A stretch of 64,000 nt of DNA, taken from NCBI GenBank assembly GCA_964641665.1, contig CAZXKO010000070.1, positions 114,918 to 178,917 on the forward strand, written 5' to 3'. The translations under genes and the position numbers were made by a program. The DNA is from Gp1-AA133 sp964641665. Its GTDB lineage: Bacteria; Acidobacteriota; Terriglobia; Terriglobales; Acidobacteriaceae. Shown piece after piece: positions 1 to 9,495 of the stretch (position 1 is the first letter of the stretch; every line of letters begins with the position of its first letter). The notes under the pieces were generated by a model. The model worked only from the letters and a program-made list of their open reading frames with translations, made no database searches and was not told the origin of the DNA.

Positions 1-621
1 CCCGCCGGCCAGTAATTGGTCGCGCATCTTGCCGAAGTCATCTTCCCATCCCAGCTTCGCACCGAGCTGAGCTGACTGCATTCCGTCCGCTGTATGCATC
101 AGCTCGACGTATTGCAGATGGTCGGCGGCGGCGCGGGAGGCTTCCTCCGCCAGTTGGCTGCCTACACTGTCGAGTGACGCCAGGTTGAACTTGTCGAAGG
201 TGGCAAAGAAGTGGTCGTGGCCGGAATCCTCGGCCCGATTCCAGTTGCGCATCGACCACGCGTCCACCAGTTGGTTGTAGAGTACGTGATCCCCGTAAGC
301 GCACCTTACCGCGGGCTTGGCGTTGTACTTGGCGCAAGAGGCATCGCAGGGCGGCGGCAGCAGGGTCGAACTCGTCCGATCGACGCAGAGATTGTCCTGC
401 GCGCCGTAGTCGATCCAGCTTTCCGCGTAGATGGCGCCACCGAGGTGGTTGTGGAGGTCGCCGCCCTTCGGCATTTCCCGCAGAAAGGGCAGCAGGAGTG
501 GGGGATTCTCGCGGATCGAGACGAGATGGCGTGCCGTGCGCTCCTCCGCGCTCTGGGCCGCAGCCCCCACCGCCAAGATACTCAAAGAAAATACGAGCAG
601 AGACCGAACTCTCAGCCCCAC
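1..621 (-). CDS. Secreted adenosine deaminase-like protein (partial, C-terminus off the left edge)
   Basis: The frame is open from a GTG at 621 to the window edge, giving 207 codons. An AGGAGG lies 8 nt before the GTG, which sets the start. The first ~22 residues form a signal peptide (hydrophobic run, then AAAQS). Residues 51-67 read PKGGDLHNHLGGAIYAE; the H57-x-H59 pair is the first metal-binding motif of the adenosine/AMP deaminase (ADGF-like) superfamily. The catalytic Glu and later His/Asp motifs would lie outside the window. From the family, a zinc-dependent deaminase of a purine nucleoside exported to the periplasm or outside is likely. The substrate cannot be told from this part. Confidence 0.8.
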   Translation of the reverse strand, partial: MGLRVRSLLVFSLSILAVGAAAQSAEERTARHLVSIRENPPLLLPFLREMPKGGDLHNHLGGAIYAESWIDYGAQDNLCVDRTSSTLLPPPCDASCAKYNAKPAVRCAYGDHVLYNQLVDAWSMRNWNRAEDSGHDHFFATFDKFNLASLDSVGSQLAEEASRAAADHLQYVELMHTADGMQSAQLGAKLGWEDDFGKMRDQLLAGG

Positions 622-777
622 GGGCAGGTCCTCCTGTGTCAGGAAAATGCGAATTGTACAGTTTCGCCGAAGATTTCCGTAGCGCGGACCTGCTACTGGC
701 CCCTCAGCGGGAGCCGAGTGTGAATTTTCGAAACACGCGTGGTTACAGGACTGTGACGAGATTTCCACACGTGGAAA

Positions 778-921
778 ATGGCGTGCGCGCGCGGAGAAAA
801 CGAGCCTTCGCGTGGCGCTTTACCAGAAAAGACGGGCAAAGTGCGCGAGCTGTTGCAAAAACTATCAGACGCGTTGCACCAAAAAGTGGCAGCAGCTTGT
901 GAACGTGCTGCACTCGATTGA
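778..921 (+). CDS. Possible small protein of 47 residues
   Basis: ATG at 778, TGA at 919-921. The C-terminal half (KVRELLQKLSDALHQKVAA) is strikingly amphipathic and helical, unlike the surrounding non-coding sequence. There is no good Shine-Dalgarno and the N-terminal third looks random. No function is recognised. It may be a real short helical protein or chance. Confidence 0.2.
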   Translation: MACARGENEPSRGALPEKTGKVRELLQKLSDALHQKVAAACERAALD

Positions 922-1395
922 TTCTACAAGGGATAAAGGCGCGCGGTTTTGATTGACTGCAAAATTAAAGAGCGTAAAAAGACACTCGTTCTTCGGCGCG
1001 TTCTGAGAGTTTTGCCGATTGGTGCAGCGTCCGGGGCTCGAGCGCGATCACCTGCTTTTCGAAAGAGAGGTAGGAAGGTTAGCAAGGGTCTATAGCAAAG
1101 CGCTGGTCGAGGAGAACAGGAACGAGAGCTGGAGGCAAGATAGAGTCCCGAGGCGTTGGACTGATTTATCCGGTTGGCGGTGAGCCCGGAGCCCGAACCG
1201 AGATCGCGCGTCTGCGACCCGCAAGGAAGCGACGAGAGCAGGTCGGTGAGGGTCTAACGCGAGCTACTGGCCGAGACGAATGAGATCAACATCACTTCGG
1301 GACTCTTATATTTCGCGAGCTTCCCGGTTGAGGCTGCCCGCGAGCTCTCCCCCCTACATCCGTTGGTAGTTCGGCCCATTTCAACCTCCCGGTAG

Positions 1396-1426
1396 AGACG
1401 CGGTTCGCCGCGTCTTGTCCTTTTTT
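1396..1426 (+). terminator. Hairpin with TTCG tetraloop and T-run
   Basis: AGACGCGG (1396-1403), loop TTCG, CCGCGTCT (1408-1415): a perfect 8-bp stem. TGTCC and six T follow. It has the form of a rho-independent terminator on the plus strand, yet the only plus-strand candidate upstream is the 47-codon frame. It may instead be a REP-like palindrome. Confidence 0.4.
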
Positions 1427-1469
1427 GCCCAAGGTTCCCCCGGCAAGTCGAAGCCAGATCAGTGTTGAG

Positions 1470-4400
1470 TTACTCCTCGACGAGTGCCGACTCGGGAGGC
1501 GGCAGCAGGTCGTCCGGCCGCGCCCAGAACACATACAGCGCCGGCAGCAGAATGATGCTGATAAATAACTCCACGATGAGCCCGCCCACAATCACGATGG
1601 CGAAGGGCCGCTGCGAGTCGGAGCCGATGTCGTGGGACATCGCTGCCGGTAGCAGTCCCAACGTCGCCACCAGCATGGTCATCATGATAGGGCGCAATCG
1701 CAGGGAAGCGCCTTCCTTCGCGGCGTCGCGCACCGAGCGGCCGCGCACTCGCAATTGATTGATGTATTCCACCATGATGACGCCAATCTCCACCGACACG
1801 CCGACCAGTGCCAGGAACCCCAACCCCGACGAGACGCTGAAGTGCGTTCCGGTCAGCAGCAGGCTCACCAGCCCTCCGAGCGGCGACAAACCCACCACGG
1901 CCAGGATCAATCCCACCCACTTCCACGACTGAAACGCCGAATACAGAATGAACGCCATCAGGAGGATGGTGATCGGCACGATGAACGCGAGACGCCGGTT
2001 GGCGCGTTGCTGGCTCTCGTACTCGCCGGTCCAGTCCAGGTGGTAGCCTTCGGGCAATTTCACTTTGTTGTGGACTTCATCGATCGCCTCTCGCACCGTG
2101 CTGCCCAGATCGCGCCCGCGCACGCTGTACTTGATGGCGATATACCGCGAGTTGCCTTCGCGGTAGATGGTGGACGCGCCGTCCTCCAGCTTGAATCGCG
2201 ACAACTGCCCCAGCGACACGCGTTCGCCGGAGGGAGCGAGGATGCGGATGTTGGCGATGTCCTCGGTCGTCTTGCGGAACGGAGCCTGGTAGCGAACGGT
2301 GAGGTCGTAGCGTTGTTCTCCGATCAGAATCTGGCTCACCGCTTTCCCGCCGACTGCGGTTTCGATGGCATCCTGGATGTCGCTCACATTGATGCCGAAC
2401 CGGTCAGCCGCCGCACGATCGATGTCCAGATTCACATTGGGCTGGCCCCGCACCTGAAATGTGCCGAGGTCGGCCACGCCCGGAATTTTCGCCATCACGC
2501 TCTGAATCTCGTCTGCCTTTTGTTCCAGGGACTTGAGATCGGTGCCGAACAGTTTGACCGCCAGCTCACCCTTCACGCCGCTGACCGCTTCTTCTACGTT
2601 GTCGGAAATCGGCTGCGAGAAGTTCCAGTCGACGCCGGGTATGCTGGCCAGGGCCTTGTCCATGGCCGCAATCAGCTCGTCCTTGGTGTGGAACTGGCTG
2701 CGCCAGCGTTCCCGCGGCCACAGGTCGACGAAGAACTCCGTGTTATAGAAGCCGCTGGCGTCGCTGCCATCGTCGGGGCGCCCCACCTGGCTCACCACCT
2801 GCTTGGCTTCCGGGAAACTGGCCAGCACCTGCCGCGCGCGCCGCGCCACATCGATCCCCGCCGTCGGTCCCGTGCTGGGCGCCAGCGTCCCCCGCACCCA
2901 GATCGCGCCCTCGTCCAGATGGGGCAGAAACTCCGACCCCACAATCCCACTGAAGCCCAGAAACAGCATGACCGCCACCATCGCGAGTCCCATTAACAAC
3001 GTGAAATTGAGGTGCGCAAAGCACCAGTCGAGGGTCTTGCGGTAATGCCGGTTCAGAAGATCCAGAGCGGGATTTTTCCATTCCTTGATTGTGCCCTTGA
3101 ACAGAAGGCTGCAAAGGACGGGCGCGATGACGAGCGCAAACAACAAGGCGCCTAGCAGCGCGAAAGCCACGGTCCAGGCCATAGGCCGGAACAGCCGCCC
3201 CTCCACGCGTTGCAGAGTGAAGATCGGAAGATAGGCGACGATGATAATAATGCGCGCGAAGAACACCGGTTTCTGTACTTCGTGCGCCGCGATGGAAATG
3301 GTTTCCAGAAACGACGTCCTCCGCCCGGCAAATTCCATGTGGCGCAGAATGTTTTCGACCATGACGACCGAGCCATCCACCACCATGCCGAAGTCTAGCG
3401 CTCCCAGGGATAGCAGGTTGGCGGGAATGTGATTGAGATCCAGAAGAATGGCCGCGAACAGCAGTGAGAAAGGAATGGTGATGGTGACAATCAGCGCGCT
3501 GCGCACATTCCCTAGGAAGAAAAACAGAATCAGCGTTACCAGAAGCACGCCATCGGTCAGGTTGCGCAGAACGGTGTGGGTGGTGTAGTGGACCAGGTCG
3601 CTGCGGTCCAGGTGTGGAACCAGCTTCACGCCGGCAGGCAGCACGCCATTGTTCAGCTGCGCAATCTTGGTGTGAAGAGCGTCAAGCGTGGAATCGGCTT
3701 CGGCCCCCTTTAGAAGCAAGACAATACCCTCGACCACGTCATCATCGTCGAGCACGGTCCCATCTTCGGTGCGGATGGCCTTGCCCAACTGTCCCAGCCT
3801 TACCTTGGGCGCTTGCACGATGGTTGCAACGTCGCGAACTCGCACCGGCGTCCCATTCAGTACTTTCACGACTGTGGCCCCGATGTCGTCGGTGGTCGCC
3901 ATCAAGCCGACGGCCCGGACGTTCAGAGCCTGCTGCCCGCGCTCGATGAACCCACCGCCCGCGTTTGTATTGTTCGCGGCCAGCGCCTGCTCCACCTGAG
4001 TCAGGGAAAGCCCGTAAGCTACGAGTTTGCCCGGATCGAGTTGGACTTGGTACTCCCGCGTCGGCCCGCCAAAGATGTTTACCTCCACTACGTTCTGCAC
4101 CGACTTGATCTGGTTGCGCACCAGCCAGTCATTGAGCATCTTCAATTCCATGACGTCGTACTTCGGATTCGTGCTCTTGAGCGTGTAAAACAGGATCTGG
4201 CCGGTCGGGCTGTAGTTCGGACCGATGCCGGGATTGACACCCGTCGGAAGCGTGGTCCCCTGGAGCCGATCAAGCACCTCCTGCCGCGCGTTGAAGGTGG
4301 TGGTGTCGTCGTCGTAGATGATGGTGATCATCGACAGTCCCGCCAGCGACACCGAACGCAAGTGCGTCATGTGCGAGACGCCGTTCAGGTTCACTTCCAG

Positions 4401-4604
4401 GGGGACGGTGATCTGCTGCTCGATCTCCTCCGCGGCGTGACCCGGCCACTGCGTGATGATCTGGACGTAGGTATCCGCTACATCCGGATACGCTTCAATG
4501 GGAAGACTGTGGAAGGAAAAAACACCCCAGACAAACAGAACGACCGATGCGCCCAGCACCAGGAGCCGGTTGCGGAGCGCAAAATCGATCAGCGCTCCAA
4601 TCAT
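1470..4604 (-). CDS. RND efflux permease, heavy-metal type (CusA/CzcA family)
   Basis: This 1044-residue inner-membrane proton-driven pump subunit has the normal length for CusA/CzcA. The start ATG at 4604 overlaps the stop of the adaptor gene by ATGA; the frame is open further upstream, but that part is unlike the family. The N-terminus has the usual first helix (IDFALRNRLLVLGASVVLFV). Near residues 400-415 is DFGMVVDGSVVMVEN, the helix-4 proton-relay motif of heavy-metal RND pumps. A second block of helices closes the protein. It works with the adaptor and TolC-type channel encoded just upstream to move metal cations or related toxic compounds from periplasm to outside. The actual metal (Cu, Ag, Zn, Co, Ni, Cd) cannot be told by eye. 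Confidence 0.93.
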   Translation of the reverse strand: MIGALIDFALRNRLLVLGASVVLFVWGVFSFHSLPIEAYPDVADTYVQIITQWPGHAAEEIEQQITVPLEVNLNGVSHMTHLRSVSLAGLSMITIIYDDDTTTFNARQEVLDRLQGTTLPTGVNPGIGPNYSPTGQILFYTLKSTNPKYDVMELKMLNDWLVRNQIKSVQNVVEVNIFGGPTREYQVQLDPGKLVAYGLSLTQVEQALAANNTNAGGGFIERGQQALNVRAVGLMATTDDIGATVVKVLNGTPVRVRDVATIVQAPKVRLGQLGKAIRTEDGTVLDDDDVVEGIVLLLKGAEADSTLDALHTKIAQLNNGVLPAGVKLVPHLDRSDLVHYTTHTVLRNLTDGVLLVTLILFFFLGNVRSALIVTITIPFSLLFAAILLDLNHIPANLLSLGALDFGMVVDGSVVMVENILRHMEFAGRRTSFLETISIAAHEVQKPVFFARIIIIVAYLPIFTLQRVEGRLFRPMAWTVAFALLGALLFALVIAPVLCSLLFKGTIKEWKNPALDLLNRHYRKTLDWCFAHLNFTLLMGLAMVAVMLFLGFSGIVGSEFLPHLDEGAIWVRGTLAPSTGPTAGIDVARRARQVLASFPEAKQVVSQVGRPDDGSDASGFYNTEFFVDLWPRERWRSQFHTKDELIAAMDKALASIPGVDWNFSQPISDNVEEAVSGVKGELAVKLFGTDLKSLEQKADEIQSVMAKIPGVADLGTFQVRGQPNVNLDIDRAAADRFGINVSDIQDAIETAVGGKAVSQILIGEQRYDLTVRYQAPFRKTTEDIANIRILAPSGERVSLGQLSRFKLEDGASTIYREGNSRYIAIKYSVRGRDLGSTVREAIDEVHNKVKLPEGYHLDWTGEYESQQRANRRLAFIVPITILLMAFILYSAFQSWKWVGLILAVVGLSPLGGLVSLLLTGTHFSVSSGLGFLALVGVSVEIGVIMVEYINQLRVRGRSVRDAAKEGASLRLRPIMMTMLVATLGLLPAAMSHDIGSDSQRPFAIVIVGGLIVELFISIILLPALYVFWARPDDLLPPPESALVEE

Positions 4605-5740
4605 TCCTTCTTCTCCGCGACGGCGGTGGAGAAGTCGAGCGCGTTCAGTACCACCTGATCGTCCGCTTTTACGCCGTCGCGAACCTCCTGCATGCCGTCG
4701 GAAGTTGCCCCGGTCGCCTGCACCTCCAGGCGCCGGAAGCGGTTGGAGCCTTCTTTGCGAAAAATCCAATCTTTGTCATGCAGGCGCATGACGGCCGTGC
4801 TAGGCACCACCAGGCTGGGCCGCAGCCGGCGCGAGCGGAAGGTCGCGATCGCAAACATTCCAGGCCGCAGGGCCCCGTCGCCATTCCCCAGCACAATGCG
4901 CACTTTGGCCGTGCGCGTGTTCGGATCAAGCACGCGCGAGATGTCGGCCACCGTCCCCTTAAGCACTCTCCCAGGGAAGGCGTTGAGCCGGATCTCCGCC
5001 GAATCACCGAGATGCACATCTCCTAGGCCGTTCTCGAATACGTCGCAAACCACCCACACCTGTGACAGGTCGGCAAGGGTGAAAAGGTTGGGACTGTTGT
5101 CGATGCTCTTGACCCCTTCGAATCCTGCGACATTCTGTTCGACGATGGTTCCCGAGACCGGTGCCCGCAAATCGATCAGCGGCGTGGGATGGGCAGGGTC
5201 ACCACCCAGCACGCGCACTCTCTGCTCCGCGGTCTGCACGTCCACCAGCGCCTTGTCCTCGGTCCCCTGGGCAACTTGAAGATCTTTTTCCGCTACCGCT
5301 CCCCGGTCGAAGAGCAGCTGTGCGCGGTCTAAAGCCTTCTTCGCAACTCGCTCGTCTGCTTGCGCCTTCTGATAGTCGGAAAACGCCGAGGCCAGATCGG
5401 GGCTGGAAATGACGAGCAGTGTCTGCCCTTTCTTCACCGCGTCGCCCAACTTGACCTTCAGATCCACCACCCGCCCTCCGCCCAGCGAAGTCACATGGAT
5501 GGTGCGGTTCACATCCGGAGTCACCGACCCGTTGGCCGTGAGCGTGGTCGGCATCTGCCGCGTGGTCACGGCGACCGTTTTAAACAGGTCTGGTTGATCG
5601 GTTTCAAACAGGTTGGGATCGAGCACCACTTCCTGCTTGGTTGGAGCGGCTTTGGTCTCACGCGTACACGATACCGCCAGACCAGCCAGCAGGAGACTCG
5701 TCACGACCAAAGCGCTGCGACACCCCCAGAGCGTTTTCAC
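4601..5740 (-). CDS. RND efflux periplasmic adaptor (CusB/CzcB family) lipoprotein
   Basis: This 379-residue membrane fusion protein bridges the RND pump and the outer-membrane channel. The N-terminus is a lipoprotein signal with lipobox LAVSC (Cys25). The order is typical: N-terminal beta segments, a lipoyl-like half (VVDLKVKLGDAVKKGQTL), an alpha-hairpin near 125-175, the second lipoyl half (LRAPVSGTIVEQNVAGFEGV) and beta-barrel/membrane-proximal domains (LNAFPGRVLKGTVADISRVL). I see no His/Met-rich metal-binding N-terminus, which argues weakly against a Cu/Ag-specific CusB. It overlaps its neighbours by 4 bp at each end, so translational coupling is likely. Confidence 0.9.
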   Translation of the reverse strand: MKTLWGCRSALVVTSLLLAGLAVSCTRETKAAPTKQEVVLDPNLFETDQPDLFKTVAVTTRQMPTTLTANGSVTPDVNRTIHVTSLGGGRVVDLKVKLGDAVKKGQTLLVISSPDLASAFSDYQKAQADERVAKKALDRAQLLFDRGAVAEKDLQVAQGTEDKALVDVQTAEQRVRVLGGDPAHPTPLIDLRAPVSGTIVEQNVAGFEGVKSIDNSPNLFTLADLSQVWVVCDVFENGLGDVHLGDSAEIRLNAFPGRVLKGTVADISRVLDPNTRTAKVRIVLGNGDGALRPGMFAIATFRSRRLRPSLVVPSTAVMRLHDKDWIFRKEGSNRFRRLEVQATGATSDGMQEVRDGVKADDQVVLNALDFSTAVAEKKE

Positions 5741-7008
5741 TGGATTACCTCTCGCCCCACGGCCAAGTTCATCTGGCTGGCGGCTGTCAGGTACGATCCG
5801 ACCAGGTTTGCATAGTTCAATTCCACACTCCGGTACTCACTCGCCGCATTCAGAAAATCCAGCAACGAAGCTCCGCCATGTTGGTAGGAGAAGTAGACCG
5901 TATCGCGAACCCTCACCGCTTGCGGCAGGTACTTCGCCTTGTAGGGCCGCAGCAGGGTCAAGGTGCTGTCGATGGTGGCATAGGCGGAATCCACATCGCT
6001 GAACACCTGCGCCTCCACGGCATCGCGCAAGTGCTGATTCCGGTTGATATCCACTTGGGTTCGCAGTTTTTCCCCCTGGTTCCGGTCAAAAATACGCATG
6101 GGAACGCCGACGCTGACGCCGAGGGTATTGATGGCAGCCGGGTTGTTGTTCGATGAGTTGTGGGTATACCACGTGCTGAAAGTCGGGTCGGTAGAACCGT
6201 CGGCAATCGCCAGTCGGTGGTCGATCTTTGCCTTCTCCACAGAGTCCGCTGCCGCCCGCAGATCCGGCCGCGAGTCAAACGCCATCTTGCGGAAGTCATC
6301 AAGTGGCTGGAGCTGCTCGTTGAAGTCGAACGGGCCGACCACGTCAAACTGTTCTACCGGAGTGCGATCGCTCAGCAATTGCAGCAGTTGGATCTTCGAC
6401 GTGCGCAAATTGACTTCTGCATTCTGCACGTCGGCCTCGAACTGCACCCGTTGCAATTCCAGCCGATCCAAATCGATCTGCGCGATGTCTCCCGCCTTGT
6501 ATTGCTCCGTGCTCACCGAGAGCACGTGGTCGTAGTAAACCAGGTTCGCTTTGGCGACCTCGAGCACGGCCTTCGCCTGCAGGGTCTGGACGAATGCGCT
6601 CCGCAGGCTGAACAGGAGATTTCTCTCCAGGTCAGCCTGTTGCGACGAGGCAATCGAAGTGCCCTTCTGTGCACTGTCTCGCCGCAGTTCGCGTTTGTGC
6701 TGCCTTTCGTGCAGATAGCTGATGGCGGGCGACTCAAATGTGCCTGCGAAAGGGCGCCACACCCCTTGATTAGGAGCAATTTGGGTCCCATCTGCTGACA
6801 GGGTCAACGCCGGGTTCGGCCTCAGAAACGCCGTGATCTCCTGCGCCTTCGACTCTTCGATATTGAGCTTGCCCGCCAGCAACGTCGGGTTGCTGGTCTC
6901 AAACCGGTCCCGGACCTGTTCCCAGGTCAAGGGGAGCTTGTTCTGGCATTCCGCTCCGGGCCGCATCAATAAAGTCAGCATGCAGCTCCACCAAAAAGTC
7001 TTTCTCAT
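5737..7008 (-). CDS. TolC-family outer-membrane channel of the RND system (CzcC/CusC-like)
   Basis: This 423-residue outer-membrane efflux protein is the first gene of the efflux trio. It begins with a signal peptide ending near AECQ. The rest has the long alternating helices of TolC proteins, with repeated stretches such as QYKAGDIAQIDLDRLELQR near 170-190 and YFSYQHGGASLLDFLNAASE near 375-395, the equivalent helix of the second repeat. The start is supported by GGAG about 9 nt upstream of the ATG. Its stop overlaps the adaptor start (ATGA). The 130-bp gap to the small membrane gene upstream could hold the operon promoter; no regulator gene of the CopR or MerR type is adjacent. Confidence 0.9.
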   Translation of the reverse strand: MRKTFWWSCMLTLLMRPGAECQNKLPLTWEQVRDRFETSNPTLLAGKLNIEESKAQEITAFLRPNPALTLSADGTQIAPNQGVWRPFAGTFESPAISYLHERQHKRELRRDSAQKGTSIASSQQADLERNLLFSLRSAFVQTLQAKAVLEVAKANLVYYDHVLSVSTEQYKAGDIAQIDLDRLELQRVQFEADVQNAEVNLRTSKIQLLQLLSDRTPVEQFDVVGPFDFNEQLQPLDDFRKMAFDSRPDLRAAADSVEKAKIDHRLAIADGSTDPTFSTWYTHNSSNNNPAAINTLGVSVGVPMRIFDRNQGEKLRTQVDINRNQHLRDAVEAQVFSDVDSAYATIDSTLTLLRPYKAKYLPQAVRVRDTVYFSYQHGGASLLDFLNAASEYRSVELNYANLVGSYLTAASQMNLAVGREVIQ

Positions 7009-7138
7009 CCTCTACTCCGTCCACCACTCCACCGCAGTGCGGCGCTATCCGACCGGGGCGCAGCCGTCCCCGGGGCTTCCCTTGAGATTCCGATTTCCGC
7101 GAGGGACTCTCGCCGCTGAGGGGTGCGGCGTCCGCGCA

Positions 7139-7558
7139 CTATCCAAGAAAGGACAGAGGCGGTGCGCGTCCGGCGCGCGTAGGCACCAGTACCGCGGCCG
7201 GCCGCAGGACCGCTGGGGAAAGCACTTCCAACCAGACCGACTGATCCGACGACACTGCGGTTCGTGACGCCGACAGCGCGAAATTTCCGCTTACGCCGTC
7301 CGTCAGGGAGGAACACCTGCCGTGGGATGAATTCCGGAGACCGTCGCGGTTGGCCGACTCCTCGATCTCCGGGCGCATCGCCTGCAGGTCGTCCGTGGCT
7401 GAAACCACCGGGAACAACATGAGGAGCAGGCAGCCTAGTACCAACACGCACTGCCGCGATTGCCCCGCGGAGCGGACGTGCCGACACCTCGCTGTGTGCC
7501 ACACCCACACCGCGGGCACAGCCAGCAAGAGCCAAAGCAGATTGAGAAACAACTCCAT
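7139..7558 (-). CDS. Small membrane protein of unknown function
   Basis: 139 residues from the ATG at 7558; an open extension to 7666 looks non-coding. Two hydrophobic segments are visible: residues ~4-20 (FLNLLWLLLAVPAVWVW) and ~36-50 (VLVLGCLLLMLFPVVSA), separated by a short Arg/Cys-rich loop. The end of the second helix runs into ATDDLQAMRPEIEES, an acidic soluble stretch, then a Ser/Ala/Pro-rich tail. The pattern suggests a short membrane anchor with a periplasmic tail. It sits between the Ig-fold protein and the efflux operon on the same strand, with gaps of ~150 and ~130 bp. I do not recognise a named family. Confidence 0.6.
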   Translation of the reverse strand: MELFLNLLWLLLAVPAVWVWHTARCRHVRSAGQSRQCVLVLGCLLLMLFPVVSATDDLQAMRPEIEESANRDGLRNSSHGRCSSLTDGVSGNFALSASRTAVSSDQSVWLEVLSPAVLRPAAVLVPTRAGRAPPLSFLG

Positions 7559-7705
7559 AGAAATTATTAAGGACGTTGGCTGGGGGGCCGAAATGGGATG
7601 CCGGGACGCGGCGGAAGCGCCTCCGAGACCACCCTTCAGGTTCCCAGAATACCAGAAGGAGATCAACGTGACTGCAGGACTTGTCCGGACGGGACCCGTG
7701 GCAGG

Positions 7706-8404
7706 CTACGGCCCGACGCTAACCTGCAGGTCCTGTTTCGTCTGCAGACGCACCCGGTAAATGGCCTCCTTCTCGGGGACCTCGGCGACCGCATCCACAT
7801 GGATCGTGTACCCACCCCGGGGCAAGGTCTCGCCAAACGGTATCTCGAGGGACTCGACCCCGGCGTTCAATGAGAAGCGCTGGTAGCCGATGGCGGTTGC
7901 TCGTCCGTTTTCTGCCACCGCCAATACCACGAAGGTGAAATCGAAATCGTCGTCGGTGCCGTTGCTCACCAGCACCTTCCCGTCGATCCGATTGCCTAAG
8001 ACCTTGGGATACGTTTCCCATTCGAGCGAAAGGGGCTTCAGCACTCGCAGGATCATCTGGCGGGTCGCGGTCTGCGGCGGCGTGCTGCTATCCGTCACCG
8101 ACACGGTAAAGCGGAAGGTCCCGCCCACCAGGGGAGACCCCGCGAGCAGTCCGCTGGGGCTGAGTTTGACTCCCGCCGCCATGTCACCATCCACCACTGT
8201 CCATTTCAAGGGAAGAGTGCCATTGAGAGCCCGAAACTGAAAGCCGTAGGCGTGCCGCGGCATCGCCTTGGGCAGTACGGTGGTCTCAACGACCAGCGAC
8301 GAAAAGTCGGGTGCCTGCGGACCCTGCGCCCGCACCGATGTCGCCCCACCCGTCAGAAGCAGTGTGAGACTGAAAACGACCCGCCGCGTTGGGCATCCCA
8401 GCAT
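7706..8404 (-). CDS. Secreted Ig-like (putative-Ig/cadherin-like fold) protein
   Basis: 232 residues with a clear signal peptide ending at VRAQG. Residues ~50-125 read like a He_PIG/cadherin-like beta-sandwich: GTLPLKWTVVDGDMAAGVKL, LSPSGLLAGSPLVGGTFRF, then TVSVTDSSTPPQ. The second half is another beta-rich region with KVLVSNGTDDDFDFTF. Exported binding or adhesion-type folds are common in this phylum; no catalytic residues are seen. The ATG overlaps the stop of the upstream hydrolase gene by one base (TAATG), so the two are probably co-translated. Confidence 0.75.
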   Translation of the reverse strand: MLGCPTRRVVFSLTLLLTGGATSVRAQGPQAPDFSSLVVETTVLPKAMPRHAYGFQFRALNGTLPLKWTVVDGDMAAGVKLSPSGLLAGSPLVGGTFRFTVSVTDSSTPPQTATRQMILRVLKPLSLEWETYPKVLGNRIDGKVLVSNGTDDDFDFTFVVLAVAENGRATAIGYQRFSLNAGVESLEIPFGETLPRGGYTIHVDAVAEVPEKEAIYRVRLQTKQDLQVSVGP

Positions 8405-9438
8405 TATCTCGGTTCCTTCAATTCCGTCCCCTCATGGTTCTTGGATGCGGCCCCATGCAGAAATTCGTCAACCGTTTTCACGAATAATCCAGGTTGGTCC
8501 ACGAACGTCATATGCCCGGACTTGGGAAAGATCACCAGCTTCGACCCGGCGATCTTGTCGTGCATCGCCTGCGACAGCGAGGGATCGCATTCATCGTGGT
8601 CTCCGACCAGCACCAGCGTGGGCACCTTGAGGCTCGCCAGCCTGTCCGTGTATTCCACTGACTTCAGATTTCCATCGATCACGAACTCCCCGTGCTCGCC
8701 CCACATCTCGCGATACAGGTCCCAGGACATTTTCCCATTGTCAACCGGATCGTAGTTTGGATCGGGATGCCCCTGATACACGTAGGGGAAATAGCCCTCG
8801 CCCCAAGCAGCAATCATGTACTCAGCTGTATACCGATTCTTTTCGTAGTCCTTGCCGTGCCCAAAAAGGCCAGCGGCCTCCAGCCGGTCGATGTGGTCGC
8901 GCAGCTCCGGCGACATCCGTTCCTTCATCTGCGCGAACACCTGGTTCAGGGCCACTGTGCTCGACCACGTGCTCCCCAGGATCAAGTGTCGCAGGTTCGG
9001 CTGGTATTTCAGCGCGTAGGCCTGCACCAGCGCGCCACCATAAGAATGTCCCAACAGGTTGATCTTGCCGAGATTCAGCGCCTTACGGGCCGCCTCGAGG
9101 TCCTCCACCATGTTTTCAATCGTGTAGCCCGCCGGGTCTTCGAGGTTCTGGGATTTCCCCGATCCCCGCTCGTCAATAAAGATGACGCGATTGTGTCGGG
9201 CCAGTGGCAACAGGTAGGGAAGGAAGTAATCATGCGAAGCCCCCGGTCCACCGTGCATCACGACCAGCGGTTCGCCACGCCCCACGATCATGTAGTAGAG
9301 CATCACGCCGTTGGCATCGACGAAACCTTCCTGCTGGGGATACACGGCTGGAGAGACGCCTTGGGCAGGATCGGCTCCAAAACTGGGCGCACAGAAGGCA
9401 ACGAGAGCGAGAATGAGAATGCATCGGAGGTTTTTCAT
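8404..9438 (-). CDS. Secreted alpha/beta hydrolase, proline iminopeptidase-like
   Basis: 344 residues. The ATG at 9438 starts a signal peptide (LRCILILALVAFCAPSFGAD); the frame extends further upstream, but that part is not protein-like. VVMHGGPGASHDYF is the oxyanion-hole HGGPG motif, FIDERGSGKS the next strand, and LLGHSYGGALVQAYA the nucleophile elbow GHSYGG. The acid appears in LVGDHDECDP and the His in KSGHMTFVDQP, so the triad is complete. The S33 family releases N-terminal proline or hydrolyses related amides and esters; the exact substrate is unknown. The protein is exported, and its gene is followed by the Ig-fold gene with a one-base overlap. Confidence 0.85.
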   Translation of the reverse strand: MKNLRCILILALVAFCAPSFGADPAQGVSPAVYPQQEGFVDANGVMLYYMIVGRGEPLVVMHGGPGASHDYFLPYLLPLARHNRVIFIDERGSGKSQNLEDPAGYTIENMVEDLEAARKALNLGKINLLGHSYGGALVQAYALKYQPNLRHLILGSTWSSTVALNQVFAQMKERMSPELRDHIDRLEAAGLFGHGKDYEKNRYTAEYMIAAWGEGYFPYVYQGHPDPNYDPVDNGKMSWDLYREMWGEHGEFVIDGNLKSVEYTDRLASLKVPTLVLVGDHDECDPSLSQAMHDKIAGSKLVIFPKSGHMTFVDQPGLFVKTVDEFLHGAASKNHEGTELKEPR

Positions 9439-9495
9439 GGCGGCCCATCGTAATGCTCGGAATCTCGAAGCGCAACGCTCCAAACGGGTCTGGCC

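Larger units (their letters stand above)
622..1469. other. Gene-poor 848-bp stretch
   Basis: This lies between the deaminase-like gene and the RND operon, whose 3' end faces it. It holds a possible 47-codon frame (778-921), a TTTCCAC/GTGGAAA inverted pair near 762-777, and a strong hairpin followed by a T-run at 1396-1426 on the plus strand. I see no convincing larger gene. The piece 1190-1290 reads weakly like a coiled coil in one frame but is stopped repeatedly. Confidence 0.5.

Noticed and set aside
1190..1290. A phrase like GAGATCGCGCGTCTGCGA, recalling the coiled coil of sigma-54 activators
   Set aside because: Stops and frame breaks occur within tens of bases, and no flanking domain is present.
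1755..2996. A 413-codon plus-strand frame opposite the RND permease
   Set aside because: Shadow of the permease gene; composition rich in His, Arg and Gln without family features.
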